Source: Armatimonadaceae bacterium
Lineage (GTDB): Bacteria > Armatimonadota > Armatimonadia > Armatimonadales > Armatimonadaceae
Assembly: GCA_030446525.1 (NCBI GenBank)
Contig: JAUJNC010000015.1
Location: 1 to 47,226 of the forward strand
Length of the DNA stretch: 47,226 nt
Direction: 5' to 3'
Every line of letters begins with the position of its first letter. The stretch's first letter is position 1. This document shows positions 8,046 to 17,650 of the stretch, piece after piece. Position numbers and translations under genes: made by a program. The notes beneath the pieces were generated by a model. That model was not told where the DNA came from, made no database searches, and saw nothing but the letters and a program-made list of their open reading frames with translations.

Positions 8046-10076
8046 ATGCGGGTTCTCTCGTGGGTTCTTGCGGCCGCGGCCCTGTGCGCGCGGGCGGCCT
8101 GGGGTCAGGGGGCGCTCACGATCCAGGCGGAAAGCTGCTTCTCGGGGATGGCGCCCGCCGGCGTCTACCCGGTCGTGGTCTCGATACGAAACCAGGGCCC
8201 GTCCGTGGACGGCGCCATCGTGGCCAGGAGCGATTCGTTTTCCGAGTCGTCGCGCCGCTACGTTTATCCGGTCAGCCTGCCCAGCGGAACGAGCAAGCGG
8301 ATCATCGTCTATCCGGCCGTGGACCGCTTCGCGCAGGGCGTGCTCATCTCCTTCGCCGGCCCGGCCCGGGCGCGGGAGTTCGAGCTGCCGATCCCCCCCG
8401 ATTACCGGGAAGGCAGGCAGGTCGGCCTGATCGGGGACCAGATCGGCGGCCTGGGGGCGCTGCGCGTTTCCCGAGAAGATCAAAGTCCCGGCACCGGGCC
8501 GGCTCCCGGGCGGCCCGGGGTGCGTGCCACGCGGCGCCCCCGGGCGGGCGGCGCCGGCGCGTTCAACGACTGCTACGCGCGCCCCGAGGACGCCCCGGAT
8601 CGGGCGGCGGGCTATGGCGGACTCGCCGCGCTCGTCCTCGCCGACGGCGCCGAGCGCATGAGCCCCGCCCAGTGGGCGGCGATCCGGCGCTGGGTCACGG
8701 GCGGCGGCTCCCTCGTCCTGCTCGGCGGCGCCGGCGCGACCTACGTGCGCGTCCCGGAGGCCGCCCCGCTCGTGCCGCTGCGGGATCTGCGGGGCGTGGC
8801 GGTGTCCGGGCTGCGCCTGCCGTGGGCCCTGGGTCGCCCGCTGCCCGGCGGCGACGTGTCTCTCCTGTCCGGCTCGCCCGCGCCCGGGAGCGCCGCCCTG
8901 GCCCGGCAGGACGGCCACATCCTGCTGGCGGCGCGGCAGCTCGGGGCCGGCACCGTCCTTTACGCCGCCTTCAACCCGCTGGAGAAACCGCTCCGGGGGT
9001 GGGAGGGTCAGCCCCAGCTCTGGAACGAGCTGATCCGCCGCGCGTCCGCGACCGTGGGCGCGTCCGCCCTGCGGTCCGCCGCGCTGCAGCGCCAGGCGTC
9101 GTTCGTGCGGCCCCCGTATGGCGGCAGCGCCGGTTCCCCCGGCGCCCGTTACCGCGTCACGATCCAAGACCGCAATGCCGTGGACCCCTTCCGGGTGCGG
9201 CTGCCCCCGGTTTCCACGATCGTCTGGGTCTTTCTCGCCTATTTTGTGCTGGTCGTCCCCCTGACGTACTTCGTCCTGAGGCGGCTGGGCCGGCTCGAGT
9301 GGGCGTGGGTGACCAGCCCGCTCCTCAGCGCCGCCTTCGCCTACGGGTTCTACCTGTTCACGGCGGACCTGTACCTGGCGGGGCTCAGCCGCAGGACGAG
9401 CGGCGTGGTCGTGGCCTCGGCCGGGGACGGCGAGGCGCATTTCGTCGGCTTCAGCGAGCTGTTCTTCCCGCGCGGCGGCAGCTACAAGCTCGAGATCCCC
9501 GGGGCCGAAACCCTGGAGCTTTCCCCCGCCGGGGAGGAGCGCTACTACGGCTCGTCCGCCCCGCTGCAGGCGCTGGAGACGGTCGATCTCGGCAGCGTCG
9601 TCGCGCCCGACTTCCGGGTCGCCAACCTGGCGTTCCGGCGCGTTTACCATTCCCAGCCGGTCCCGTGGGGCGGCGGGGTCACCGCCCAGATCCGGCGGGA
9701 CGCGGGGGGCGGCCTGGCGGGCACGGTCCGGAACGGGACCGGCCAGGAGCTTTTCGGCGTCCAGGTGCTCCTGCCCGGCGAGGCCGGCTGGGCCAGCCTG
9801 GGCGACCTGAAGCCGGGCCAGACCAAGAGTGTCGGCGAAATGAAGCGCCGGCGCGATGGGGAGTCTAATCCGGCGAGGGCGAGCCGGGCTGTGCAGCAGC
9901 CCCGGCTGCTGCCGCTCCTCCTGCGCGCGCGGGGCGCCGATGCGCCCCGCTCCGCCGCGATCCTGTTCGCCCAGACACAGGGGGCCCCCTTCGGCCCGCC
10001 CCTGGGGCGGTACGTGGGGGGCGAGCGCAGCGTCAGCGTCCTGGTCAGCCTGCCGCTGACGGGAGGGGGGCGATGA
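8046..10076 (+). CDS. Large membrane protein of a MoxR/ABC cluster, unknown function
   Basis: A 676-residue protein with a cleavable signal (MRVLSWVLAAAALCARAAWG). It has an extracytoplasmic beta-rich first part, a Rossmann/amidotransferase-like segment (YGGLAALVLADGAERM, WVTGGGSLVLLGGAG) near residues 190-235, and then two membrane helices around residues 390-445 (VWVFLAYFVLVVPLTYFVLR and the following LLSAAFAYGFYLF). A second beta domain ends the protein. Proteins of this plan are common beside MoxR-DUF58-VWA operons but have no assigned role. Residues 140-175 are low complexity and could hide two compensating frame slips. Its stop overlaps the next start by four bases (ATGA at 10073), indicating translational coupling to the ABC exporter. 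Confidence 0.85.
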   Translation: MRVLSWVLAAAALCARAAWGQGALTIQAESCFSGMAPAGVYPVVVSIRNQGPSVDGAIVARSDSFSESSRRYVYPVSLPSGTSKRIIVYPAVDRFAQGVLISFAGPARAREFELPIPPDYREGRQVGLIGDQIGGLGALRVSREDQSPGTGPAPGRPGVRATRRPRAGGAGAFNDCYARPEDAPDRAAGYGGLAALVLADGAERMSPAQWAAIRRWVTGGGSLVLLGGAGATYVRVPEAAPLVPLRDLRGVAVSGLRLPWALGRPLPGGDVSLLSGSPAPGSAALARQDGHILLAARQLGAGTVLYAAFNPLEKPLRGWEGQPQLWNELIRRASATVGASALRSAALQRQASFVRPPYGGSAGSPGARYRVTIQDRNAVDPFRVRLPPVSTIVWVFLAYFVLVVPLTYFVLRRLGRLEWAWVTSPLLSAAFAYGFYLFTADLYLAGLSRRTSGVVVASAGDGEAHFVGFSELFFPRGGSYKLEIPGAETLELSPAGEERYYGSSAPLQALETVDLGSVVAPDFRVANLAFRRVYHSQPVPWGGGVTAQIRRDAGGGLAGTVRNGTGQELFGVQVLLPGEAGWASLGDLKPGQTKSVGEMKRRRDGESNPARASRAVQQPRLLPLLLRARGADAPRSAAILFAQTQGAPFGPPLGRYVGGERSVSVLVSLPLTGGGR

Positions 10077-11014
10077 TAAGGGCCATCCTGCGCGAGCTGG
10101 TCTGGGAGAACCCGATGCTGAGCGAGGGCGTGCGGGTGGGGCGCCGGTTCGTGCGCAGCGGCGGCGATACCGGGAAGGCGGTCAACTACGCCGTCCTCGG
10201 CCTGATCGCCTTCTTCTATGTCTGGGTGCTCCTGGCGATCGTGCGCTGGGGCGAGGACATGACCATGGGGCTCCTGCTGTTCGAGCTGACCGTCCTCACC
10301 CTGGTGGTCCCGGCCTCGATCTACGGGGCGATCGCGGGCGAGCGGGAGCGCGCGACCTGGGAGGCGCTGATCCTGACGCGGCTCACGCCGGCGCAGATCA
10401 TCGCCGGCAAGATCCTGTGGCGCGTGGTGATCATCGGCGTCATCGCGGCGCTCCTGTCCCTCCCGATGATCCTGAGCCAGGCGGTCAGCCGCCACCCGGC
10501 CGAGGTCACGGCGGACGTCCTCCTGCGCGGCCAGGCTCTGGTCTTCAGCTGGGGGCTGCTGCTGTGCGCCTTCGGCCTGTGGGTGTCGGCGAAGAGCCGC
10601 CGTGGCGTCACCGCGATCGCCGTGATCGTCGGCGCGCTGCTGGCGGCGCTGCTCCTGGTGCCCATGCTCTTCGCCATGTTCGGGGCCTCGATGGACTACG
10701 TGCGGTCGGGCCGTGCGCTCGACCTCATCGGCTCGCTGTATATCAACCTCAACCCGTTCTACGCCCTGATCCGGCTGAACCGGTACGGAGGAGGTCCTAC
10801 GACCGCGGGGAAGACGTTTTCGGCAGGCTCGGCGCTGGTGTGGCTGCTGCCCGTCCTCTACCTCATCGGCGGGGTCATCTTTCTTTACGGCACCCACCGC
10901 AGCCTGCAGCGGCTGGAAGAGCCGGAACGCAGGGGGGATAAACGAGCATGCTGTGCCTGCAGAATCTGCGCAAAACGTACGGGTCGCTGGTCGCCGTCGA
11001 GGGCCTCAACCTGA
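10073..11014 (+). CDS. ABC-2 type exporter permease, first subunit
   Basis: A membrane protein with six hydrophobic helices and the ABC-2 permease signature region YGAIAGERERATWEALILTR followed by LTPAQIIAGKILWR, the cytoplasmic loop that contacts the ATPase. It starts at the ATG overlapping the previous stop. As written it runs 67 bases into the ATPase gene, ending in an unlikely Cys-rich tail (CCACRICAKRT). One extra G in the run of six near 10935 would end it at TAA eight bases before the ATPase ATG, so a single-base loss is likely. It pairs with the ATPase at 10948 and the permease at 11890. The substrate is unknown. Confidence 0.9.
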   Translation: MIRAILRELVWENPMLSEGVRVGRRFVRSGGDTGKAVNYAVLGLIAFFYVWVLLAIVRWGEDMTMGLLLFELTVLTLVVPASIYGAIAGERERATWEALILTRLTPAQIIAGKILWRVVIIGVIAALLSLPMILSQAVSRHPAEVTADVLLRGQALVFSWGLLLCAFGLWVSAKSRRGVTAIAVIVGALLAALLLVPMLFAMFGASMDYVRSGRALDLIGSLYINLNPFYALIRLNRYGGGPTTAGKTFSAGSALVWLLPVLYLIGGVIFLYGTHRSLQRLEEPERRGDKRACCACRICAKRTGRWSPSRAST

Positions 11015-11874
11015 CACTGGATCCGGGCGACGTCTTCGGCTTCATCGGGCCCAACGGGGCGGGCAAGACGACGACCATCAAGATGCTGGCGACCCTGATC
11101 CAGCCGACGAGCGGGAGCGCGACCGTCGACGGGATCGACGTGGTCCAGCACCCGCTCGCCGTCCGGCCGCTGCTCGGCTACATGCCCGACTTCTTCGGGC
11201 TCTACGACGACATCAAAGTCTGGGAGTACCTCGACTTCTTCGCCGCCACCTACCGCCCGCCGCGCGCGCAGCGGCCCGCCATCATCGACAGCGTGCTGGA
11301 GCTGACCGACCTGACCGACAAGCGCGACGCCTTCGTGCAGACGCTTTCGCACGGCATGCAGCAGCGGCTGTGCCTGGCCAAGTGTCTGGTGCACGACCCC
11401 AAGGTGCTGCTCCTGGACGAGCCGGCCTCGGGCCTGGACCCGCGCGCGCGCGTGGAGATCAAGGCGCTGATCACCGAACTGGGCCGGATGGGCAAGACGA
11501 TCATCGTCAGCTCGCACATCCTGCCGGAGCTGTCGGACTTTTGCAACAAGATCGGGATCATGGAGCGGGGGAGGCTGCTGGTGTCGGGCGACGTCGAGGG
11601 CATCGTCCGGCAGCTCCAGCCGGCCCGGCGCATCACGATCAAGACCGTGGGCGACGCCAACGGCCTGCGCGCCGCGGTCGAGCGGGTGCCCAAGGTGGGC
11701 CAGGTGACCTGCGACGGGGACACCGCCTTGGTCGAGTTCCACGGCGACCTGCCGGAGCAGGCCGAGATGCTCCGGACCCTGATCGCCGGCGGGCACCCGG
11801 TCTGCTCGTTCACCGAGACCGGCATGGACCTGGAGGACGTCTTCCTGCGCGTGACCACGGGGAAGGTGCAATAA
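10948..11874 (+). CDS. ABC transporter ATP-binding protein
   Basis: A 308-residue ATPase of the ABC-2 (DrrA/CcmA-like) class. Walker A is GPNGAGKTTT near residue 36, the Q-loop region is LLGYMPDFFGLYDD, the signature is LSHGMQQR, Walker B is VLLLDEPASGLD and the H-loop is SSHIL. A C-terminal regulatory extension of about 90 residues (ITIKTVGDANGLRAAVERV) is usual for this class. It drives transport through the two neighbouring permeases. Its ATG at 10948 is in a different frame from the permease and the sequence is free of visible frame errors. Confidence 0.96.
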   Translation: MLCLQNLRKTYGSLVAVEGLNLTLDPGDVFGFIGPNGAGKTTTIKMLATLIQPTSGSATVDGIDVVQHPLAVRPLLGYMPDFFGLYDDIKVWEYLDFFAATYRPPRAQRPAIIDSVLELTDLTDKRDAFVQTLSHGMQQRLCLAKCLVHDPKVLLLDEPASGLDPRARVEIKALITELGRMGKTIIVSSHILPELSDFCNKIGIMERGRLLVSGDVEGIVRQLQPARRITIKTVGDANGLRAAVERVPKVGQVTCDGDTALVEFHGDLPEQAEMLRTLIAGGHPVCSFTETGMDLEDVFLRVTTGKVQ

Positions 11875-11889
11875 AGGTACAATAGGCAG

Positions 11890-13456
11890 ATGAGCGCGCG
11901 CTTCACCGCCCTGCGGCCGTTCTGGGCCAACCCCGTCGTCACGCGCGACCTGCGCGTGCAGATGCGCGGGACGAAGTCGTACTGGCACCAGGCGGCCTAC
12001 CTGCTGCTGCTCGGCCTGCTCGCCGTGGCCGGCTACGCGTCCGCGACGTCGGGCTACGCGTCGGCGACCGAGGCGGGGGGGAGCGTCGTCCAGGTGCAGG
12101 GGCGGCTGCAGCAGTTCTACCTCTTCATCTTCCTGACGCTGGCGGCGCTGATCTGCCTGATCGCGCCGGCGCTCACGGCCGCCTCGATCACGGGGGAGCG
12201 GCAGCGGCTGACCCTGGACCTGCTGATCACGACGCCGCTCACGCCGGCCGAGCTCCTGACCGGGAAGCTGATCTCCTCGGTCGCGTTTCTGGCCCTCCTG
12301 CTCGCCCTGTCGCTGCCGGCCTCGGCGCTGTGCGTGATCCTGGGCGGGGCGACCCTGGGCGACGTGTTCCGGGTGTATCTGCTGCTCGCGATCGACGGCC
12401 TGGTGCTCGCGGCGGTCGGCCTGTACTTCTCCTGCGCCGTGCGCGCGAGCCTGCTGGCCCTGATCTGGACCTACCTCACCGTGTTCGGCTCCCTGTGGGC
12501 GACCGCGATCGCGGGGAGCGTGCTGGGCGCGGGCGGCGCGTTCCTGCGGGGGTCGGCCGGCGGCCCGGGGCTGGTCCTGGCCGCGCTCAACCCCTTCGCC
12601 GCCGTCACCTTCGGCGCGCGCTCCTTCGAGGCCGCCGGGCTGCGCGTCCCGGTCTGGGCCGGCACGGCCCTCGTGTCCTTGCTCCTGATCCGCCTCCTGG
12701 TCACGGCGGCCAGCTACCGCATGCAAAGCCACGGGGACACGGCCGGCTCGCTGCGCCGGCAGGTGCTGCTCGTGACCGGCCTGGGCATCGTCGTCGCCGC
12801 CTACGGCCTGCTCCAGCGCTCGGGCACCCCGTCCGTCCTGGAGGGCGCACTGATCGGCGGCTTCCTGCTCGCCGCGCCGTTCCTGCCGGCCCTGTTCGCC
12901 CCCGCCGCGCCCGAGGACGCCCCGCCGGGCGAGCCGATCCGGGGGCGGCTACCGCCCCGGGCGCGCCTTCCGCCCGAGCACGCCGGCGCGCTGCCCTTCT
13001 TCACCTCTGGCTGGCCGTGCTGACCGCGGCCGCCCTGGCCGGGGCCGCGGCGGCGGGCGCGCTCCGCCCGGAACTCTCTGGCGGATCGCCCTGCTGGCGG
13101 CGTTCTATCTTTCCGGGCTCGGCTTCCTGTTCTGGGCGGTGGCCCGCCGCGCCGCGACCCTGGTCGGCGGCGTGTCGGGCACCCGCGCGCTCGCTCGGCC
13201 TGTGCGTGGTCATCGCGTCGCTGCCGCTGATGGTGATGGGCCTGACCGACAGGAATTGGGAGAACAACCCCGTCGGCGTGGCCTGGCTGTTCTACCCGCT
13301 GGTGAAGATGCGACAAGGGAGGCGCCGCTCGCCCTCCTGTTGTCGGGCGCCCTGGCCTACGCGCTGGGGACTGTCGTGTTTCCCTTCTGGCGCCAGGTCG
13401 TTCCGGGCGGCCAGCGGGGAGGAGGCGCGGAATGCAAGCTGATCAGACGGATTTGA
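11890..13456 (+). CDS. ABC-2 type exporter permease, second subunit (frame broken)
   Basis: A membrane permease beginning MSARFTALRPFWANPVVTRD. The cytoplasmic loop is SITGERQRLTLDLLITTPLT then PAELLTGKLISS, matching the first permease. The open frame ends at 13023, but the protein clearly continues: LWLAVLTAAALAGAAAAGAL then LLAAFYLSGLGFLFWAVARR then LCVVIASLPLMVMGLTDRNW then ALAYALGTVVFPFWRQVVPG, each in a shifted frame. Shifts lie near 13005, 13075, 13195 and 13310. All are explained by one or two missing bases, such as ACCCTC read as ACCTC. About ten helices are predicted. It starts 15 bases after the ATPase and overlaps the next gene by 25 bases. Confidence 0.87.
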
Positions 13457-15102
13457 ACCTGACGCGGTTTCGCCGGCGGATCCGGCTGCTCCGGGTATGG
13501 CGCTGCGGCGCGATGGGGGCTGCCTCGGGGCGGCCGTCGCCGTGGCGATGGCCGCGCTGGATCTCTTCTCGGTCCGCTACTTCGACAGCTGGATGCTGGC
13601 CGTCCCGGTCGGACTGGGCGTCGCCGGGGCGCCCTCAAGGCCCTGGCGGAGCGGCTGCCCGGCGGCCTGGTCGCCCGGAGCGTGGACCGGCGCGGCGGCC
13701 TCGAAGACCGCCTGACGACGGCGGCCGAGGTCCCGGCCGAAAGCGGCGCGCTCGCCGGGGCGCTGCACGACGACGCGTCGCGCACGCTCGGCACGGTCCG
13801 CCCGGCCGCGCTCTACCCCCTGCGGCTGGGCCGCTGGCGCGCTCCTGACGCTGGCTGCGCTCAGCGCCTCGCTCTTCCTGCTCGGCAACACGGCCGTTTT
13901 CCGGTCCGAGCAGGCGAAGAAGGAGGCGGCCGACCTGAAGCAGTCCGCCGCCGAGGTGGAGCGGGTCGCCAGGCCCGTCCTGGCGGAGGCCAAGCGCGCC
14001 GACGCGGACGCGGCGGAGAAGAGCCTGCGCGCCGGCTGGAGCGCTTCGCGTCCAGCCTGCGCAAGGCGCGCATGAGCCGGCCCGAGGCCCTCGTCAAGGC
14101 GAACCAGGCTCGCCGAGGAGGCGAAGACGCTGGAAACGTCGCGCGCGCGGGCGATGGCCGACTCGGCCCAAAGCGCCCAAACGGCGCCGCCAAGCTCCAG
14201 CAGATGGCCGAGCGCGCCAGCCTGGAAAGAGCGACGAGCCGAAGCAGGCCGAACAGGCCGCCGCGCTCGAAAACGAGATCGCCGCGGCGGAGCGCAAGCT
14301 GGCGCAGTCGAACGAGGCCCAGAAGGCCGGCAAAGACGGCCTGTCCGAGGCCGAAAAGGCGGCGCTCCAGAAGCGGCTGGACCAGATGAAGCAGCAGGCT
14401 CCGCGAGATCCGGCTCTCGCAGCAAGCGCAGGAGTTCCTGCGCAAGCTCCAGTCGATGCCGGAGTTCAAACAGGCGCAGGCCTGCTGGCCAAGCTGGCCG
14501 CGAGCGCCGCCGCGCAGCAGACCGGCGCGCAGCAGGCCAGCCAGGCGCCGCCGATGACGCCGGAGCAAGCTGGCGGCCGCCCAGAAGGCCCTGGAGGCCG
14601 CGGCCAAGCGCATGGACGAGCTGGCCCAAGCAGTTCAACAGCGACGAAAAGGTCAAGGGCGGCGCAGCAGGCGCTCGCCGCGGCGAAGAACGCGCAGCTT
14701 GCAAGGGCGGCCAGTGCTCCGGCGGCCTGCTGGGCGCCTTCGGGCTCGGCGGCGGGGCAGGCACGGGGGCGGCGCCGGGCTTTCGCTGGGCGGCAAGGGC
14801 AGCGGCGGCATCAGCAGCGACCGCTGGGTCGGGGCGCACGGCAGCCTGAGCAAGGACGACAAGAGCTCGCTGCTCACCGTCAAGTTCGAGGACCGGGTGA
14901 TCACCAGCCAGACCGGCCAGAAAGGGCCGCAAACCTACACCGAGGTGCTCGGCCCCAGCGCGCCCGGCGGCAAATCGGCCGTCCCGTACCAGAAGGTGCT
15001 GCCGAAGTACGAGAAGTCGGCCCAATCGGCCCTGGCGAAGGGCGACATCCCGCCCGCCTGCGCGGCAAGGTCCGCGACTACTTCGATTCGCTGCGCAAAT
15101 GA
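13432..15102 (+). CDS. Coiled-coil membrane protein of MoxR cluster (many frame breaks)
   Basis: Reassembled from three frames, this is a protein of about 555 residues. The order is a short N-terminus (MQADQTDLNLTRFRRRIRLL), two membrane helices (LGAAVAVAMAALDLF, LTLAALSASLFLLGNTAVF), a long Ala/Glu/Lys coiled coil (AALENEIAAAERKLAQSNEA, AALQKRLDQMKQQ), a Gly-rich linker, and a conserved-looking tail (SLLTVKFEDRVITSQTGQ, YTEVLGPSAPGGKSAVPYQK, VRDYFDSLRK). Such tails ending VRDYFDSL recur next to MoxR ATPases, from memory. At least ten one- or two-base slips lie between 13490 and 15060. It overlaps the permease end and its stop overlaps an ATG at 15099. The role is unknown, perhaps an envelope scaffold served by MoxR. 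Confidence 0.78.
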
Positions 15103-15128
15103 ACGCGCCGGCGGTGCAAGGGGGATAT

Positions 15129-16133
<1,005 letters not shown>

Positions 16134-16156
16134 CCCATTTTGGTCGCCCACAATTG

Positions 16157-16208
16157 CCGCCGATTGAAATCGACGTCTGGAAACAGCACGATGTCGGCTG
16201 AAGCCGAC
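16157..16208 (+). repeat. Left inverted repeat with two hairpins
   Basis: 52 bases. It contains CGATT-GA-AATCG (16161-16172) and GTCGGCT-GA-AGCCGAC (16193-16208), two perfect small hairpins with the same GA loop. It matches the reverse complement of 16695-16745 except for one A in an A-run and loop changes. Confidence 0.8.
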
Positions 16209-16248
16209 GAACGACGAATGATGATAGGAACACAAGGAGGTCACCAAG

Positions 16249-16660
16249 ATGCCGGAGAGTCATAACGAATTGTTTGTGCATTTGGTGTGGTCGACGAAGA
16301 ACCGTTTGCCGCTCCTGACCGATGCGGTGCGGGGCGCGGTTTACAAGTGTATCGAGGCGGGGTGCAGCCGAGCTGCGGGCTGAGGTGATCGCCCTCAACG
16401 GCATGGAAGATCACGTGCACCTTGTGGTGCGCCTGAACGCTACCCTGTCAGCGGCGGCGCTGGCGAAACAGGTGAAAGGATCTTCGTCACACCTGGTCCG
16501 GCAGATCCTGGGTCGGGAGGAGTTCAAATGGCAGGAGGGCTACGGGGCCTTCACGATCTCCCCGTGGGACGTGTTCAAGGTCCGAGAATACGTGCGGCGG
16601 CGCCAGCAGGAACACCACCGGGACCGCACCACCAAAGACGTCCTCGAATCCTTGGGATAG
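16249..16660 (+). CDS. Y1 (IS200-like/RAYT) transposase, one frame break
   Basis: A HUH-family single-strand DNA transposase of about 137 residues. The start MPESHNELFVHLVWSTKNRL is typical, with AAGGAGG eight bases before the ATG. The frame shifts near 16365 (a +1 insertion or loss of two bases in GGCGGGGTGC), after which AELRAEVIALNGMEDHVHLV gives the metal-binding HUH triad (HVH). VREYVRRRQQEHH carries the nucleophile Tyr. In family members Gln usually lies four residues after Tyr; here it is five and six after. GREEFKWQEGYGAF is the usual RAYT-like block. It mobilises its bracketing repeats, if active. It is an insertion in the MoxR operon, on the same strand. Confidence 0.87.
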
Positions 16661-16694
16661 GGGGCCATCGACACGCTCTATGACACACCAACCT

Positions 16695-16745
16695 GTCGGC
16701 TTTAGCCGACATCGTGCTGTTCCAGACGTCGATTTCAATCGGCGG
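16695..16745 (-). repeat. Right inverted repeat with two hairpins
   Basis: 51 bases, the inverted copy of 16157-16208. It contains GTCGGCT-TT-AGCCGAC (16695-16710) and CGATT-TC-AATCG. It ends just before the start region of the DUF58 gene. Confidence 0.8.
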
Positions 16746-16783
16746 GAACAACGGCCGGAAAGCGGGCGACAATCCTCGGCGGC

Positions 16784-17650
16784 ATTGTTGATGCCGCCGA
16801 GCTGCGCCTGCTGGCGGGCCTGCGCCTGGCCCCCGGCGGCGCACGTTCTCCGGCCGCGTGCGCGGCGAGCGCCTGAGCCGCCAGAAGGGGGTGAGCGTCG
16901 AGTTCGCCGACTACCGCGACTACACGGACGGCGACGACCTGCGCCACCTGGATTGGAGCATCCTGGCGCGGCTGGGGCGGCCGACCATCCGCACCTACCA
17001 GGACGAGGACGATCTCGCCGTTTACCTCGCGCTCGACGTCAGCCCGTCCATGGATTTTGGCGAGCCGAGCAAGTTCGCCCGCCGCGCGGCTCGGCGCGGC
17101 GCTGGGCTTCGTGGGCCTGGCGGGACAGGACGCCGTGTATCCGCTGGCGCTCGGCGGCCCGGCGCCCGGCCGGGCCGCCCGCTGCGCGGGCAGGGCAGCT
17201 TCGGGCGCCTGGCCGGCTGGCTGTCGGCGCAGCGCCCCCAGGGCCAGCACGCTGGCGGCGGCGCTGGGGCGGCTGGCGACGTCCGGCTCGTCCCGGCCCG
17301 GGCTGTTCGTCTGCCTGACCGACGGCCTCGACCCGGGGGCCCCCGAGGCGCTGCGCGAGCTGGCCGCGCGCGGGCACGAGCTGGCGCTCGTCCAGGTCCT
17401 TTCCCCGATCGAGCTGGACCCGGACCTGGAGGGCGACCTCCGGCTCCTGGACGCCGAGTCCGGCGACGCGGTCGAGGTGACCGCGCACGCCCAGACGCTG
17501 CGGCAGTATAAGGAGAACCTCGCCGCGCACTGCCGGCTGCTGGAGGAGACGACGCTGCGCGCCGGCGGGCGCTTCGTGCAGAGCGTGGTGGGGCAGCCGC
17601 TCTCGGCGTGGGTGTCCCAGGGCCTCCGGCGCGTGGGGCTGGTGCGCTAG
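16784..17650 (+). CDS. DUF58 domain protein (frame broken)
   Basis: DUF58 proteins are the usual partners of MoxR ATPases. Reassembled text is VDAAELRLLAGLRLAPGGA, then FSGRVRGERLSRQKGVSVEF, the hallmark ADYRDYTDGDDLRHLDWSIL, RPTIRTYQDEDDLAVYLALD and a VWA-like DVSPSMDFGEPSKFARRA. After this the frame slips near 17090, 17175 and 17245, and ends in an intact C-terminus up to LVR. A further slip is near 16820. The start is unclear: no ATG, GTG or TTG in the reading frame lies just upstream of IVDAAEL, and the inserted repeat ends only about 40 bases before, so the native start may have been displaced or mis-read. The stop is directly followed by the ATG of the next gene. Confidence 0.86.

Larger units (their letters stand above)
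16157..16745 (+). mobile_element. Y1 transposase element bracketed by inverted palindromic repeats
   Basis: A 589-base unit lies exactly between moxR and the DUF58 gene, which are normally adjacent. It has a 52-base repeat on the left, a single-strand (HUH/Y1) transposase gene, and an inverted 51-base copy on the right. The layout matches a REP-associated tyrosine transposase (RAYT) with its own repeats, or a small IS200/IS605-type element. No target duplication is visible. Confidence 0.8.

Noticed and set aside
11878..11883. TACAAT before the second permease as an internal promoter
   Set aside because: No -35 match at 16-18 bases and the ATG is only 7 bases away; the gene is more likely read from the operon.
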